A stretch of 64,000 bases of DNA from Longimicrobium sp. Its GTDB lineage: Bacteria > Gemmatimonadota > Gemmatimonadetes > Longimicrobiales > Longimicrobiaceae. The notes beneath the pieces are model-generated. The model saw nothing but the letters and a program-made list of their open reading frames with translations. It made no database searches and was not told the origin of the DNA. Location of the stretch: contig NZ_DASVSF010000002.1 of the NCBI RefSeq assembly GCF_036388275.1, forward strand, positions 186,001 through 250,000, read 5' to 3'. Positions 15,661 to 25,081 of this stretch are shown one piece after another. The position numbers and the translations under genes were made by a program. Every line of letters begins with the position of its first letter. Position 1 is the stretch's first letter.

Positions 15661-18654
15661 CTAGAACGCCCTGCCGAGCCGCAGGTAGAAGCTCGGCTTC
15701 GGCCGCTCCATCGTTGTGACGTCGCCGCCAACGGTCGTTGCAACCTCGCTGAGCGGCACGGCCACGCCGCCCACGATGTCGAGCGTCGCGTAGTAGAACA
15801 GCGTCGTGCGCGCGCCCAGCTCGGCGCCGATGGAGTAGATGGGCGAGATCTCCCGGCTGGCGCCGAACAAGGGGGAACAGGCATCCACGCACCAGGCGGC
15901 GCCACCATCCGCGAACACGGCGCCCCAGCTGCGGCCCAGGAAGGCAGGGAGCATCCGGTACCCGCGGTCTACCAGCACCAGCGGAACACGGTACTCCGCG
16001 CTGGCCGACACCGCGCGGTCACCGGACTGCGTCCCGCTCTGGTACCCGCGCACCGGAAACTCCAGCCGTCCCCCGATCCCCGTCTCGGTGCCCAGCGGCC
16101 CCGCGACGTTTCCGCCGTCCAGGCCCCCCAGCTGGAAGCCCGGGCTGCGCGCGCCCACGTCGCCAGCCGCCACCGCACGCGCGCCCAGCACGCTCCGCGC
16201 AAAGCTCACCCTGCCCAGGGGCTGGAACCCCAATCCACGCCCCGCCAGGCGCACGTAGCCCCGTGGATCTCCATCCTCCTCCGGCGCGCGCAGGTAGCGG
16301 CGGCCCTCGACGGTGCCCGCCATCAGCCATCCCTCTTCCGGGCTGATGGAGTAGTCGAAGCCCCTCGCGCTCGACCGCCCGACGGTGAGCACAGCGCCCA
16401 CGTCCAGCCCCTCGCCCCGGGCGAACGGGAACGCGCGGTCTTCGTCGTCCAGCCAGTCGAAGGTGCTCTCGCGAAGGTTCACCCCGGTGCTGATCCACCC
16501 GTACGAGCGGTAGCGGGGGAACGGGAAGGTGGCGATCGCCGAGGCCGACCGCTCCCGCTGCACCAGGTCGGGAAAGGTGTCCACGGTGAATCCGTCCCAC
16601 TCCTGGCGCGCCGAAAAGCCGAGCACCGGCGTTCCCAGCCGCGAGAAGAGGTACGCCGCCGCACCGCCGACCCGCCCGCTGGCCGGGTACACCTGCGCCG
16701 CGAGGGCCCAGGCGTGCCGGTCCACCACGTCGGAGCCGCCCGTTGCCACGCCCCGGACCGGACCAAGGAATTCGTCTTCGAAGACCAGCGGCGACCAGGT
16801 GGTCGGGCGCAGCGTGCGCCACGGGGAGTACGGACGCGAGGGACCACCGGCCGTCCGCCGGTATCGCTCCGTCTCACGAGGCGGCGAAGCGAACTCGGCC
16901 GCCACCGGCGGGGCCGTGCGCCAGGTGGCGGGATCGAACGGAATGCGCGCCAGGTGATAGCCGTCCGCGCGGTACCAGGAAAAGGCGATCCAGCGCCCGT
17001 CCGGCGACACGTCCGGCTGAAAGCCGCCGGAAAGCAGGTTGGTGATCTGCATCAGCCGGCCGGCCTGCAGGTCGTACGCGTACAGGTTGGAGATGCCCGT
17101 GCGGTCGGACGAGAACACCACGTAGCGGCCGTCGGGCGACCACGCCGGGTGCAGGTCCAGCGCGCGGTCCGCCGTCAGCTCACGGATCACCCGGCCGGCG
17201 GTGTCCATCACCACCACGTCGAACAGCCCGCCGGTGCGCCAGCGGCTGGCGGCGATCCGCGAGCCGTCGGGCGACCAGCGCGGCATCGACCAGCGCACGT
17301 CGGGGTCGTCGCCGGTCAGCGGGCGCGGGTTGCGGCCGTCCGCATCCACCAGCACCAGCTCGGTCGATTCTCCCCCGCCCCGAGCCGCCACGATCCGCCC
17401 ATCCGCCCGCCGCATGTCGGGCTCCAGCAGCCGGGCGCCGCGGCTCATCCGCTCCGCACCGCCGTCCACGTCCACCGCGTACAAATCCGAAAAGGCGCGA
17501 TACGGATCGACGAGGTCCACCTGCGCCGTCACCAACCCCTGCCCGTCCCCCCGCCACGACACCGGGCCGATGGACGTGCGCCCGGCGATCACCTGCACGT
17601 CGCCCTCCGGCCCCAGGATGCGGGTGGAGGGATCGTCGCGCCCCGTGTAGGCGGAGTAGGCGATGCGCGACCCGTCGGGCGAGTACCGCGGCCACTCCGT
17701 GTTGCGGCCGGAGGTGGTCAGCAGCTCGGGCTCGGTCAGCCCGGCGGCGCGGAGGGAATCGGCGGCGGCGGCGTAGCGTGCCTGCAGCTCTTGCCGCCAC
17801 TCGCCGTACGCGCTAGAGAACGAGACGCCGTACGCTTTCCGCGCGGCCGCATCCACCGCGTAGGGGATGAGGCGGCGGCCGACGGTGCGGACGAACTCGC
17901 CCGCGCGCTCCGGCCCGTACCGGTGCGAGAGCCAGTCGGCGAACTCGGAGCCGTAGACGTACGCGGCCCCGCCGCCGGGCCAGTCGGCCGGGTCGCCGGC
18001 CAGGCGGTCGATGGGAAAGAACTCGTCCTCGAGCACGGCCGTGCGCAGCACCATCTCGTGGTAGCTGCCGTGCACGCGGCCGGCGCCGGTCAGGCGAGAT
18101 TCCAGGTAGGTGGCCAGCCCCTCGGTGGTCCAGCGGGGGACGAACAGGTTGGGATACAGCAGCGGGTTGCGGCCGAAGATCAGGCGCAGGTTGGCCAGGA
18201 TGCCGCTGGCGTGGTCCAGGTGGTGGATGTGCGCCAGCTCGTGCCCCACCACCAGCTCCAGCCAGTCGTAGGTGTAGGCCAGGGTCGGCTCGTCGACGGG
18301 CGGATGCGCGTACACCACCACGCGGTTGCGCGGGAACGGCGTGGCGAAGCCATTGGCGAAGTCCACGTTGTCGGCCAGCACCAGGTGAACGCGGCCGGCG
18401 GGGGCGGGCACCAGCGCGGCTTCCAGCAGCACGCGCGCCTCCTCGGCCCGCGCGGCCGCGCGCCGGGCGAAGTCCTCGAGCCCTTCCGAGTAGTGCACCT
18501 GGAAGTGCTCGGTGTCGAACGTACGCCACCGCGCATCCGGCGCCACCTGCGCGCGAACCGGCGCGGACGCGAGCGCCGACAGCGTCAGAGCGCTGGCGGT
18601 GATGTGGGCGAGAAAAGAACGAACGGCCCGGATTCGGGTCATGGAAACACTCAT
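15661..18654 (-). CDS. Gluzincin-like / TolB-propeller / outer-membrane barrel fusion protein
   Basis: A 997-residue envelope protein. A signal peptide ends near residue 35 (ASAPVRA). A metalloprotease-like domain follows, with HELAH at 138-142 and a candidate third zinc ligand Glu178 (TTEGLATY), the pattern of MA-clan gluzincins. From about 310 to 560 come PD40/TolB-type blades (YSPDGSRIAYSA, WSPDGSRIAASR, WSPDGRYVVFSS, VSPDGRWIAFSW). The last 350 residues are rich in alternating beta strands and end in Phe (LRLGRAF), as outer-membrane beta-barrels do. It may bind or cut substrates at the cell surface. Starts at 18642, 18654 or 18669 are all possible; none has a good ribosome site. Confidence 0.8.
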   Translation of the reverse strand: MSVSMTRIRAVRSFLAHITASALTLSALASAPVRAQVAPDARWRTFDTEHFQVHYSEGLEDFARRAAARAEEARVLLEAALVPAPAGRVHLVLADNVDFANGFATPFPRNRVVVYAHPPVDEPTLAYTYDWLELVVGHELAHIHHLDHASGILANLRLIFGRNPLLYPNLFVPRWTTEGLATYLESRLTGAGRVHGSYHEMVLRTAVLEDEFFPIDRLAGDPADWPGGGAAYVYGSEFADWLSHRYGPERAGEFVRTVGRRLIPYAVDAAARKAYGVSFSSAYGEWRQELQARYAAAADSLRAAGLTEPELLTTSGRNTEWPRYSPDGSRIAYSAYTGRDDPSTRILGPEGDVQVIAGRTSIGPVSWRGDGQGLVTAQVDLVDPYRAFSDLYAVDVDGGAERMSRGARLLEPDMRRADGRIVAARGGGESTELVLVDADGRNPRPLTGDDPDVRWSMPRWSPDGSRIAASRWRTGGLFDVVVMDTAGRVIRELTADRALDLHPAWSPDGRYVVFSSDRTGISNLYAYDLQAGRLMQITNLLSGGFQPDVSPDGRWIAFSWYRADGYHLARIPFDPATWRTAPPVAAEFASPPRETERYRRTAGGPSRPYSPWRTLRPTTWSPLVFEDEFLGPVRGVATGGSDVVDRHAWALAAQVYPASGRVGGAAAYLFSRLGTPVLGFSARQEWDGFTVDTFPDLVQRERSASAIATFPFPRYRSYGWISTGVNLRESTFDWLDDEDRAFPFARGEGLDVGAVLTVGRSSARGFDYSISPEEGWLMAGTVEGRRYLRAPEEDGDPRGYVRLAGRGLGFQPLGRVSFARSVLGARAVAAGDVGARSPGFQLGGLDGGNVAGPLGTETGIGGRLEFPVRGYQSGTQSGDRAVSASAEYRVPLVLVDRGYRMLPAFLGRSWGAVFADGGAAWCVDACSPLFGASREISPIYSIGAELGARTTLFYYATLDIVGGVAVPLSEVATTVGGDVTTMERPKPSFYLRLGRAF

Positions 18655-19231
18655 CGGAAGATTAGTCATCCAGAGGCGCAGGCGCCCCTCTCCCCGCCCC
18701 TCCCTGCACAAACTGCGTGCGGAGAGGGGGGAACGTCGATGCAGAGGAGGTTGATTGGGCGCGGCGGCGGGCGCCCCCCATCCCCAGCCCTTCCCCCGCA
18801 AACTGCGCGGGGGAAGGGAGCCAGCCCGGTGCGCTTCGGTGAGTTCGGCGCAATGCCCGGCTGCCCTCTCCCCCCGCCCCCTCTCCCGCAAGCGGGAGAG
18901 GGGGAGAACTGCATCAAGTCCGGTCGCGCCACACGGCCGAATTCGCACCCCGGCCAGCCAGTCTGCGAAGGCAGACTTCGTGTGGTCGTTGCAGCGAATT
19001 CATTCGCCCGTGCCGGAGGCGGCCTCGGTCTCCGTGACCGCTGCCGCGCCCTGGCTTGTCTCCCTTCCGCGGCTAGATCCTTCGCCCCGCCAGGTATCGT
19101 GTGCGGTTCGGTCCGGTGCGCCTGGGGCTCAGGATGACAGGCCTTGGCGCGCTCCCGGATTCACTTCCGCACCTCCGCACTCCGCACTCCGCACTCCGCA
19201 ATTTCGTACTTCGCACTTCCGCACTTCCCCG
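18655..19231. repeat. Intergenic region with families A, C and D
   Basis: No gene is supported. Family A palindromes are at 18695-18732 (CTCCCTGCAC/GTGCGGAGAG), 18787-18820 (CTTCCCCCGC/GCGGGGGAAG) and 18882-18905 (CTCTCCCGC/GCGGGAGAG). A family C copy lies at 18957-19010 (TCTGCGAAGGCAGA hairpin, then GTTGCAGCGAATTC). An inverted family D copy spans about 19070-19142. A short run of CTCCGCA units (CGCACTCCGCACTCCGCAC) follows at 19175-19199. Confidence 0.77.
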
Positions 19232-21181
19232 TCACCGCCCCGCGCGCCCCTCCAGGAACGCGCGGATCGCGCGGAAATGCGCGGCGGCGATGCGCTCGTG
19301 CACCGCGGGGTCGCGGAGCGCCGCCTCCTGCTGCGGAATCATCAGGAACATGGTTTCCGTCAGCACCGAGGGCATCCACGTCGGCCGGGTGAGCGCCAGG
19401 TCGGCCCGGGCGATCCCCAGGTCGCGCAGACCGATCTCGGCCAGGATCTCGGCCTGCATGTGCCGCGCGAGGTGCAGCGACTGCGGCTGGTTGTAGAACA
19501 CCGTGGTGCCGTTGTTCTCCCACGGGTTCACCCCGTCGGGGAACGCGTTGTTGTGCACCGACACCAGGAAGTGCGCGTCCTCCACCGTCGCGCGCAGCGG
19601 GCGCGCGCCCAGGTCCACCGCCTGCGCGTCGGGCCGCGTCTCCAGCACCTCGGCGCCGGCCTCGCGCAGCATGCGGACGAGGTGCTTGCTGATGGCCAGG
19701 TTCGCCTCGGCCTCCGTAAGCCCCGTCGGCCCGATGGCGCCGCCGGGCGGATGGCCCGCGTCGATGGCGATGCGCAGCGCACGCATGGGCATCCGCGGGT
19801 CGATGCGCGGCGGACGGCGCACGCGGACTACCAGCGCGCCGGACTCGTCCCAGAACGTGCGCCATCCCCACACCGGTTCCGCCAGCTCCAGGCGCACCGT
19901 GTACAGGTCGTCGCGCGGCTGGTTCCACTCCGCTCGCCTCACCAGCGGGTCGGCGTGGCCGTAATGCAGCCAGTTGGTGCGGCTCTCCGCGCCGTAGACG
20001 CTGATGGTCAGCGCGTCGTCCTCGGCCCGCACCTCGAACGTCAGGCGGTCGGATGTGGAAAGCCGCACGTCGATCCATCCCGGCGCCGGGTCCAGCCGCA
20101 CGGCGCCCACAGTTCCCGTCACCGCCGGAGCGCCCGCGGGCTCCAGCCGCAGGTCGCCCACGGGCACCCACACCGACTGGTCGCCCGACAGCCGCACCCG
20201 GTAGGCTCCCTCGCGCTCACCGGTGATGGTGAAGCGGGTGCCGTTGGGGAAGCTCCAGTGGTATGGCGTGCCGCTTCCCGGCAGCGCCGTGCCGATCACC
20301 ATCCCGTCCGGCCGGGCCGACGCGGCGACGCCCGTCCGCGTTTCGCCCGCCCGCAGGACTGCCGCGGAAAGCTCCAGCGGCTCGCGCATCGTGCGCCCAT
20401 CCAGCACGTACTCGATCATCGCCGTCCCCGCGCGCGCGCCAGAACCCGCCAGCGTGGGCGCGCGCACGGCGGTGTCGCGCGCGGCCAGCGGCTGCGAGAG
20501 CGCGAAGCTTCCCGCATACTCGGTGAACTCGCGCGGCACCGACGTGCGGTCCTGCATGAAGCCCTCGTCGCGCTCCACCGTCCGGCGCTCCACCAGCGGA
20601 ACCGAGCTGCCGTCAGGAAACACCAGTCGCGCCTGCGCGCCGGGCGAGCCGCGGAAGCGCACCGTCACCGACTCGCCCTCCATCCCCGTGACCGTTCCGC
20701 GCGGCAGGATGGAGCCGCCCACGATGCCGGTGGACGTGCGCCCGCCGCCACGCCCGCCGGGAACGCGGACGCGCCGCTCCACTTCCGCCGTCCGTCCCCC
20801 GGCCGCCGCGCGCAGACGGTACACGCCATCGGCCGGGACGGGCACGAAGCCCAGGAAGGCGCCGTTGGCCGCCACGTCCACCGCGGCGCCGTTGATGGTG
20901 AGCGAGGCGCCGCCGGTGCCCACGTTCCCGAAGATGAAGTTGCTGTCCGCGGCCGTCAGCGCGGCGTTCTCGGCCGGGTACATCACCTGGATGCGAAGCG
21001 CACCGGTCCCCGCCGGGACGGGCGGCAGCAGGTTGCGGATGGGCGGCGCCTCGCCCGGGCGCAGGGTGCTGGTTTCAGGCCCCACGGCCGGCGGCGGCAC
21101 GGGCGCTGGCGGGGGCGGGCCGCCGCACGCGGCCAGCAGGGCCAGCGCGAGCAGCGAACGGGCGGAGGTGCGCGTCGTCAT
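19232..21181 (-). CDS. N-acetylmuramoyl-L-alanine amidase lipoprotein (Amidase_3)
   Basis: A 649-residue envelope protein with a lipoprotein signal ending at Cys19 (LLAAC). The C-terminal domain (about 470-649) is a zinc amidase of the AmiC/CwlB type. The metal ligands and catalytic residue can be placed as His477 (DAGH), Glu490 (TEAEAN), His543 (SVHNN) and Glu609 (ETMFLM). The 430-residue N-terminal part holds several Ig-like beta segments and probably binds wall or other proteins. The enzyme removes stem peptides from MurNAc. It lies 18 nt downstream of ampG on the same strand, so they likely share a transcript. Confidence 0.88.
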   Translation of the reverse strand: MTTRTSARSLLALALLAACGGPPPPAPVPPPAVGPETSTLRPGEAPPIRNLLPPVPAGTGALRIQVMYPAENAALTAADSNFIFGNVGTGGASLTINGAAVDVAANGAFLGFVPVPADGVYRLRAAAGGRTAEVERRVRVPGGRGGGRTSTGIVGGSILPRGTVTGMEGESVTVRFRGSPGAQARLVFPDGSSVPLVERRTVERDEGFMQDRTSVPREFTEYAGSFALSQPLAARDTAVRAPTLAGSGARAGTAMIEYVLDGRTMREPLELSAAVLRAGETRTGVAASARPDGMVIGTALPGSGTPYHWSFPNGTRFTITGEREGAYRVRLSGDQSVWVPVGDLRLEPAGAPAVTGTVGAVRLDPAPGWIDVRLSTSDRLTFEVRAEDDALTISVYGAESRTNWLHYGHADPLVRRAEWNQPRDDLYTVRLELAEPVWGWRTFWDESGALVVRVRRPPRIDPRMPMRALRIAIDAGHPPGGAIGPTGLTEAEANLAISKHLVRMLREAGAEVLETRPDAQAVDLGARPLRATVEDAHFLVSVHNNAFPDGVNPWENNGTTVFYNQPQSLHLARHMQAEILAEIGLRDLGIARADLALTRPTWMPSVLTETMFLMIPQQEAALRDPAVHERIAAAHFRAIRAFLEGRAGR

Positions 21182-21199
21182 GCATCCATCGGAAAAGGG

Positions 21200-22507
21200 T
21201 CAGGCCGGGCGCGTCAGCGGTTCGTCGGCCACCTCGCCCGTGTGCTCCGCCGCGCCCCGCGGGTTCTCGCGCGTCAGCGGCGCCACGATGGGCAGCATCA
21301 GCAGCGCGGGGATTCCCGCGGCGATGCTGATCAAAAAGAACTGCGGCCATCCCGTGGCCTTGGCGATGTCGCCGGCGAAGCCCGCCACAAAGTCGCGGGC
21401 GAAAGCCATGAAGCTGCTGAGGAGCGCGAACTGCGTCGCGGAGAACTGGCGGCTGCACAGCGACATCATGAACGCCACGAAGCCGGCCGTCACCAGCCCC
21501 CCGCTGAAGTTTTCCACCAGGATGGCGCCGGTGAGCAGCGACAGGTCCTTGGGCCGCACCGCCAGCAGGTAGTAGGCGAGGTTGCTGCCCATCTGGATGA
21601 CGGCCAGGATCCACAGCGAGCGGTTGATGCCCAGCTTGGCGATGAACGCTCCGCCCACGAGCACGCCGGCGATGGTGGCCGCCAGCCCCAATGCCTGCGT
21701 GATCGCCCCCACCTCGGTGAGCGTGTAGCCGACGTCCAGCAGGAACGGGTTGGCCATGTTCTGCACGAACCGGTCGGCCATGGAGTACAGGATGATGAAC
21801 AGCAGCAGGAGCGGCCCCATCGTGGGGCCGGCGCGGTGGTAGAACTCCATGAACGGCTTCACCACCGCGTCGGCCAGCGAGGCGGGGGGCCCCTCGCGCA
21901 GCACCGGCTCGGGCGCCAGGAACGTCCCCAGGATGCCGAGGAGCATGAACGCCGCCATGATGATGTACACCGTGCCCCAGGGCATGCGGTCGGCCATCAC
22001 CAGCGCCAGCCCGCCGGTGAGGATGAGCGCGATGCGGTAGCCCATCACCTTGAGCGACGCGCCCGCGCCCATCTCGCGATCCTCCAGCACGTCCACGCTG
22101 TACGCGTCGACGGCGATGTCCTGCGTGGCGCTGAAGAAGGCGATCAGCAGCGTGTTGACGAACAGGATGAATAGCGCCTGCTTGGGATCGTGCAGCGACA
22201 TCGCGGCGATCAGCAGGCCCAGGAGCACCTGGGTGATCAGCAGCCATCCGCGGCGGCGGCCCAGAAAGGGCGGGATGTAGCGGTCCAGGATGGGCGCCCA
22301 CAGGAACTTGAGCGTGTACGGCAGCGCCAGCCAGCTTACCCTGCCCACGGTGGCCAGGTCCACGCCTTCCACCGTCATCCAGGCCTGCAGGGTCTTGCTG
22401 GTCAGGAACAGCGGCATCCCGGAGGAGAACCCCAGGACGAGCAGCGCGGCCATCTTTCGCTGTCCAAAGACGCTGAAGACGGACCGGGAAGCGTGTGGCT
22501 GGTTCAC
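21200..22507 (-). CDS. ampG: AmpG-family muropeptide MFS transporter
   Basis: Twelve-helix major facilitator permease of 435 residues that imports GlcNAc-anhydroMurNAc (peptides) into the cytoplasm. The opening MAALLVLGFSSGMPLFLTSKTLQAWMT and the segment SATQDIAVDAYSVD (about 110-125) are typical of AmpG. LPYTLKFLWAPILDRY marks the first cytoplasmic loop. I use GTG 22507 (MNQPHASRSVFSVFGQRK), which gives a normal N-terminus; the open frame to 22633 crosses repeat DNA. The gene sits directly before the amidase and downstream of nagZ. Confidence 0.86.
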   Translation of the reverse strand: MNQPHASRSVFSVFGQRKMAALLVLGFSSGMPLFLTSKTLQAWMTVEGVDLATVGRVSWLALPYTLKFLWAPILDRYIPPFLGRRRGWLLITQVLLGLLIAAMSLHDPKQALFILFVNTLLIAFFSATQDIAVDAYSVDVLEDREMGAGASLKVMGYRIALILTGGLALVMADRMPWGTVYIIMAAFMLLGILGTFLAPEPVLREGPPASLADAVVKPFMEFYHRAGPTMGPLLLLFIILYSMADRFVQNMANPFLLDVGYTLTEVGAITQALGLAATIAGVLVGGAFIAKLGINRSLWILAVIQMGSNLAYYLLAVRPKDLSLLTGAILVENFSGGLVTAGFVAFMMSLCSRQFSATQFALLSSFMAFARDFVAGFAGDIAKATGWPQFFLISIAAGIPALLMLPIVAPLTRENPRGAAEHTGEVADEPLTRPA

Positions 22508-23135
22508 GGCGGTGTGAGTTCGCGGGAGCTGTGTGAGTGCCTGCGGCGCGGGGTCGCAAGTTCGGCACCAGACGTCCACATCCGCGCCGGGAGCGGGGGA
22601 ACCCGCCGCTCGGAAAGCGGGAAGCCCCGACACGACGCCGCTGTCGCGTCGCCGTTCGGGGCTTCACCCGCACGCACACCACGCTTGCCGAAGCGCTTCT
22701 GTCATCCCGACGGAGCGGCCACGCCGTAGACCTCCCCTCGACGCGACCGGCAGCGACCGAGGGATCCGCCACACAGCGGTGGATCCACTCCACACCCTGC
22801 AAGCACGATCCTGTTCGTCTTCTCGTCCGCCGAACAGAACCGGGGCTCGGCCCGACAGAGAACGATGAGCGTCCCGCCGAATGTGTGGCGGATCCCTCAG
22901 TCGCTGCCAATTACGGCGTACGGGTAGGGTCGCCGGGGCCGCTCCCTCGGGATGACAGCGGGCGCCGCCGCCTGCCGGCGCGCAGTCCGTTTCTCCCTCT
23001 CTCCCGCGCAGTTTGCTGGGGAGAGGGCTGGGGAGAGGGGGCTCCCGCGGCATGCGCCGGCGCCCATCGAACCCCGACCGAAGTTCCCCCCTCTCCGCAC
23101 GCAGTTTGTGCGGGGAGGGGCCGGGGGAGGGGCCT
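22508..23135. repeat. Intergenic region between nagZ and ampG: paired family B and family A repeats
   Basis: Family B occurs as a head-to-head pair: an inverted copy at 22700-22775 (GTCATCCCGACGGAGCGG to GGGATCCGCCACACA) and a direct copy at 22882-22956 (GTGTGGCGGATCCCTCAG to CTCGGGATGACAG), about 106 nt apart. Family A palindromes follow at 22990-23035 and 23090-23120 (CTCTCCGCAC/GTGCGGGGAG, loop GCAGTTT). No gene is supported. This spacer may break the recycling cluster into two transcripts. Confidence 0.78.
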
Positions 23136-24605
23136 CTACCGGTCCAGCCCGCTCGCCAGCTCCACCAGCCCGCCCTCCGCCCCCGTCAGCCAAGCAACCG
23201 CAGCCTGCTGCATGATGGCCTCGCCGCCCCACGCGGCCAGCAGGTGGCGCGCGGTGGGAAGCTCGTGCGCCAGGCGCGGGTGGCTGAACAGGATCACCGT
23301 CGCGTCCGGGTGTGCCTCGGTGATCGTGCGCACCTTTTCCTGTGCCGCGGCCGAGATGCCCGGCCGCCCCTTCCACGCACGGATGTCTGAGTACACCGCC
23401 ACCAGCGGCGCACCGTCGTCCGCGATCTCGATCCCGGCCGCGCGGAGGGCCGCGGGAAAGGCGTCGCGCGGATACGGGGGCCAGGGTCCGCCCAGGTCGT
23501 CCTCCACCTCTTCCAGCCGCACGCGCGCCGGCAGTTCCGGCGTCCCGCGGCAGACCCGGAGCGAGCGGACGGCGATATCCAGCGCCCAGCGCCGGTCGTC
23601 GTCCCCGCCGTAGCCGCCCTCGGGAACGCTGGCGCACTTCTCCGCGGCCGCGGCGGTGCGGTTCAGCGCATCCTCCACCCGCTCGCGGCTCAGCCGCCCA
23701 TCGCCGATGGCCGCCTGCACCTCGCGGATCACCGCCTCGGCGTCCTGCGGATACAGCAGCACGTCGCACCCGGCGGCCAGGGCCTGCACCGAGGCCTTCG
23801 CCTCGCTGCCGCCCTCCGTCAGCCCCTCCATGATGATGGCGTCGGTCACCACCAGCCCCTCGAAGCCGATCTCGTCGCGCAGCAGGTCCACCAGGATACG
23901 CGTGGAGAGCGTGGCGGGCTGCCCGTCGGGGTCCAGCGCGGGGTAGGCCACGTGGGCCGTCATCACCGAGTCAACCCCCGCCTGCGAGGCCGAGCGGAAG
24001 GGAGCCAGGTCCTTTTCCAGCGCCGCGCGATCCACGCGAACGGTGGGCTTCTCCACGTGCGAGTCGCCGACTGTGCGCCCGTGCCCCGGAAAGTGCTTGG
24101 CGCACGACAGGGCGCCGCCGCGCGCGCACCCCCGCACCCAGGCCGCCACGTGCAGCGCCACGTTGTCGGGGTCCGTCCCGAACGCCCGCACCCCGATGAT
24201 GGGGTTCTCAGGCTCCAGGTCCACGTCGGCCACGGGGGCGTAGATCCAGTTGACGCCCAGCGCCCGCGCCTCGCGCGCCGTCAGCTCGCCGGCGCGTTCG
24301 GTGATGGCGGGGTCGTTCAGCCATCCGATGGCGGCGGCGGGGGGCAGCGGCGTCGCGCCGCGGAACTGCTGTCCGGCGCCGCGCTCCAGGTCGCTCGCGA
24401 TCAGCAGGGCGTGGCGCGAGCGGCTGTGCAGCTCCGAGGTGAGCGCGCGCACCGCGTCTACCGGGCCGCCGAACAGGATGAACCCGCCCACGCCCATCTC
24501 CAGCCCGCGCTCGATGGCGTCGCGGTACCCGTCCCACCCGATCTCGCTGCTCCACCGGACCGCGGGCAGCAGCAGCCTCGCGACGTTCAGACCCTCGTAG
24601 CTCAT
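23136..24605 (-). CDS. nagZ: Beta-N-acetylglucosaminidase, glycoside hydrolase family 3 (NagZ-like)
   Basis: Cytosolic GH3 glucosaminidase of 489 residues that splits GlcNAc from anhydroMurNAc peptides imported by AmpG. The NagZ signature is present: KHFPGHGRTVGDSH with Lys170, His171 and the acid/base dyad Asp181-His183, and the nucleophile Asp255 in VTDAIIMEGL. No signal peptide is seen. Beyond the barrel (about 1-340) is an extra C-terminal domain of some 150 residues, including LPARVRLEEVEDDLGGP and VAVYSDIRAWKGRPG, that short NagZ enzymes lack; two-domain NagZ forms are known. It starts at ATG 24605. Confidence 0.87.
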   Translation of the reverse strand: MSYEGLNVARLLLPAVRWSSEIGWDGYRDAIERGLEMGVGGFILFGGPVDAVRALTSELHSRSRHALLIASDLERGAGQQFRGATPLPPAAAIGWLNDPAITERAGELTAREARALGVNWIYAPVADVDLEPENPIIGVRAFGTDPDNVALHVAAWVRGCARGGALSCAKHFPGHGRTVGDSHVEKPTVRVDRAALEKDLAPFRSASQAGVDSVMTAHVAYPALDPDGQPATLSTRILVDLLRDEIGFEGLVVTDAIIMEGLTEGGSEAKASVQALAAGCDVLLYPQDAEAVIREVQAAIGDGRLSRERVEDALNRTAAAAEKCASVPEGGYGGDDDRRWALDIAVRSLRVCRGTPELPARVRLEEVEDDLGGPWPPYPRDAFPAALRAAGIEIADDGAPLVAVYSDIRAWKGRPGISAAAQEKVRTITEAHPDATVILFSHPRLAHELPTARHLLAAWGGEAIMQQAAVAWLTGAEGGLVELASGLDR

Positions 24606-25081
24606 CGATTCCGATTCTGTCGTTGTCGTAAAGCGCGGGAGGCCCCTCCCCCGGCCCCTCCCCGCACAAACTCCGTGCGGAGAGGGGAGAACTTCGATCG
24701 CGGTTCGACGGGCTGTGGCTCATGCCGCGGCCGCCCCCCATCCCCAACCCTTCCCCCGCAAACTGCGCGGGGGAAGGGAGTCAGCCCTGCGCGCTCCCGC
24801 GGGCGTGGTGCACGGCACCGTCCCGCCCAGTCGCGCAGGCGGACTTCGTGACGTGCCAGCAGCGGTTTCAACCACCGGGATCGGCCCGGCGTGCCGCACC
24901 ATCCCCACCCACACACCGAAGCCCGAAGTGTACCCCCTCTCCCACGCTGTTTGTGGGAGAGGGTCGCACGCGTGTCAGCGCGGCGGGGTGAGGGCCCCAC
25001 GGGTGAGGGCCCGCCGCGCCGACGCAACCTGCGGTCCAACGGTTCTGGGGAGACGCGATCCGGCGGGAGGGAGAAGCCGGA
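24606..25081. repeat. Intergenic region with family A palindromes and a solo DUF559-type terminal repeat
   Basis: No gene is supported. Palindromes lie at 24655-24690 (CTCCCCGCAC/GTGCGGAGAG) and 24747-24780 (CTTCCCCCGC/GCGGGGGAAG, loop AAACTGC). At 24927-25010 is an inverted-orientation solo copy of the DUF559 flank (GAAGTGTACC, then CCCTCTCCCAC/GTGGGAGAGGG, then GCGTGTCAGCGCGG). The region interrupts the recycling cluster between the HEAT lipoprotein and nagZ. Confidence 0.77.

Noticed and set aside
15370..19137. A 1255-codon plus-strand frame
   Set aside because: Antisense to the outer-membrane fusion gene and through several repeats; the translation lacks any recognisable motif.
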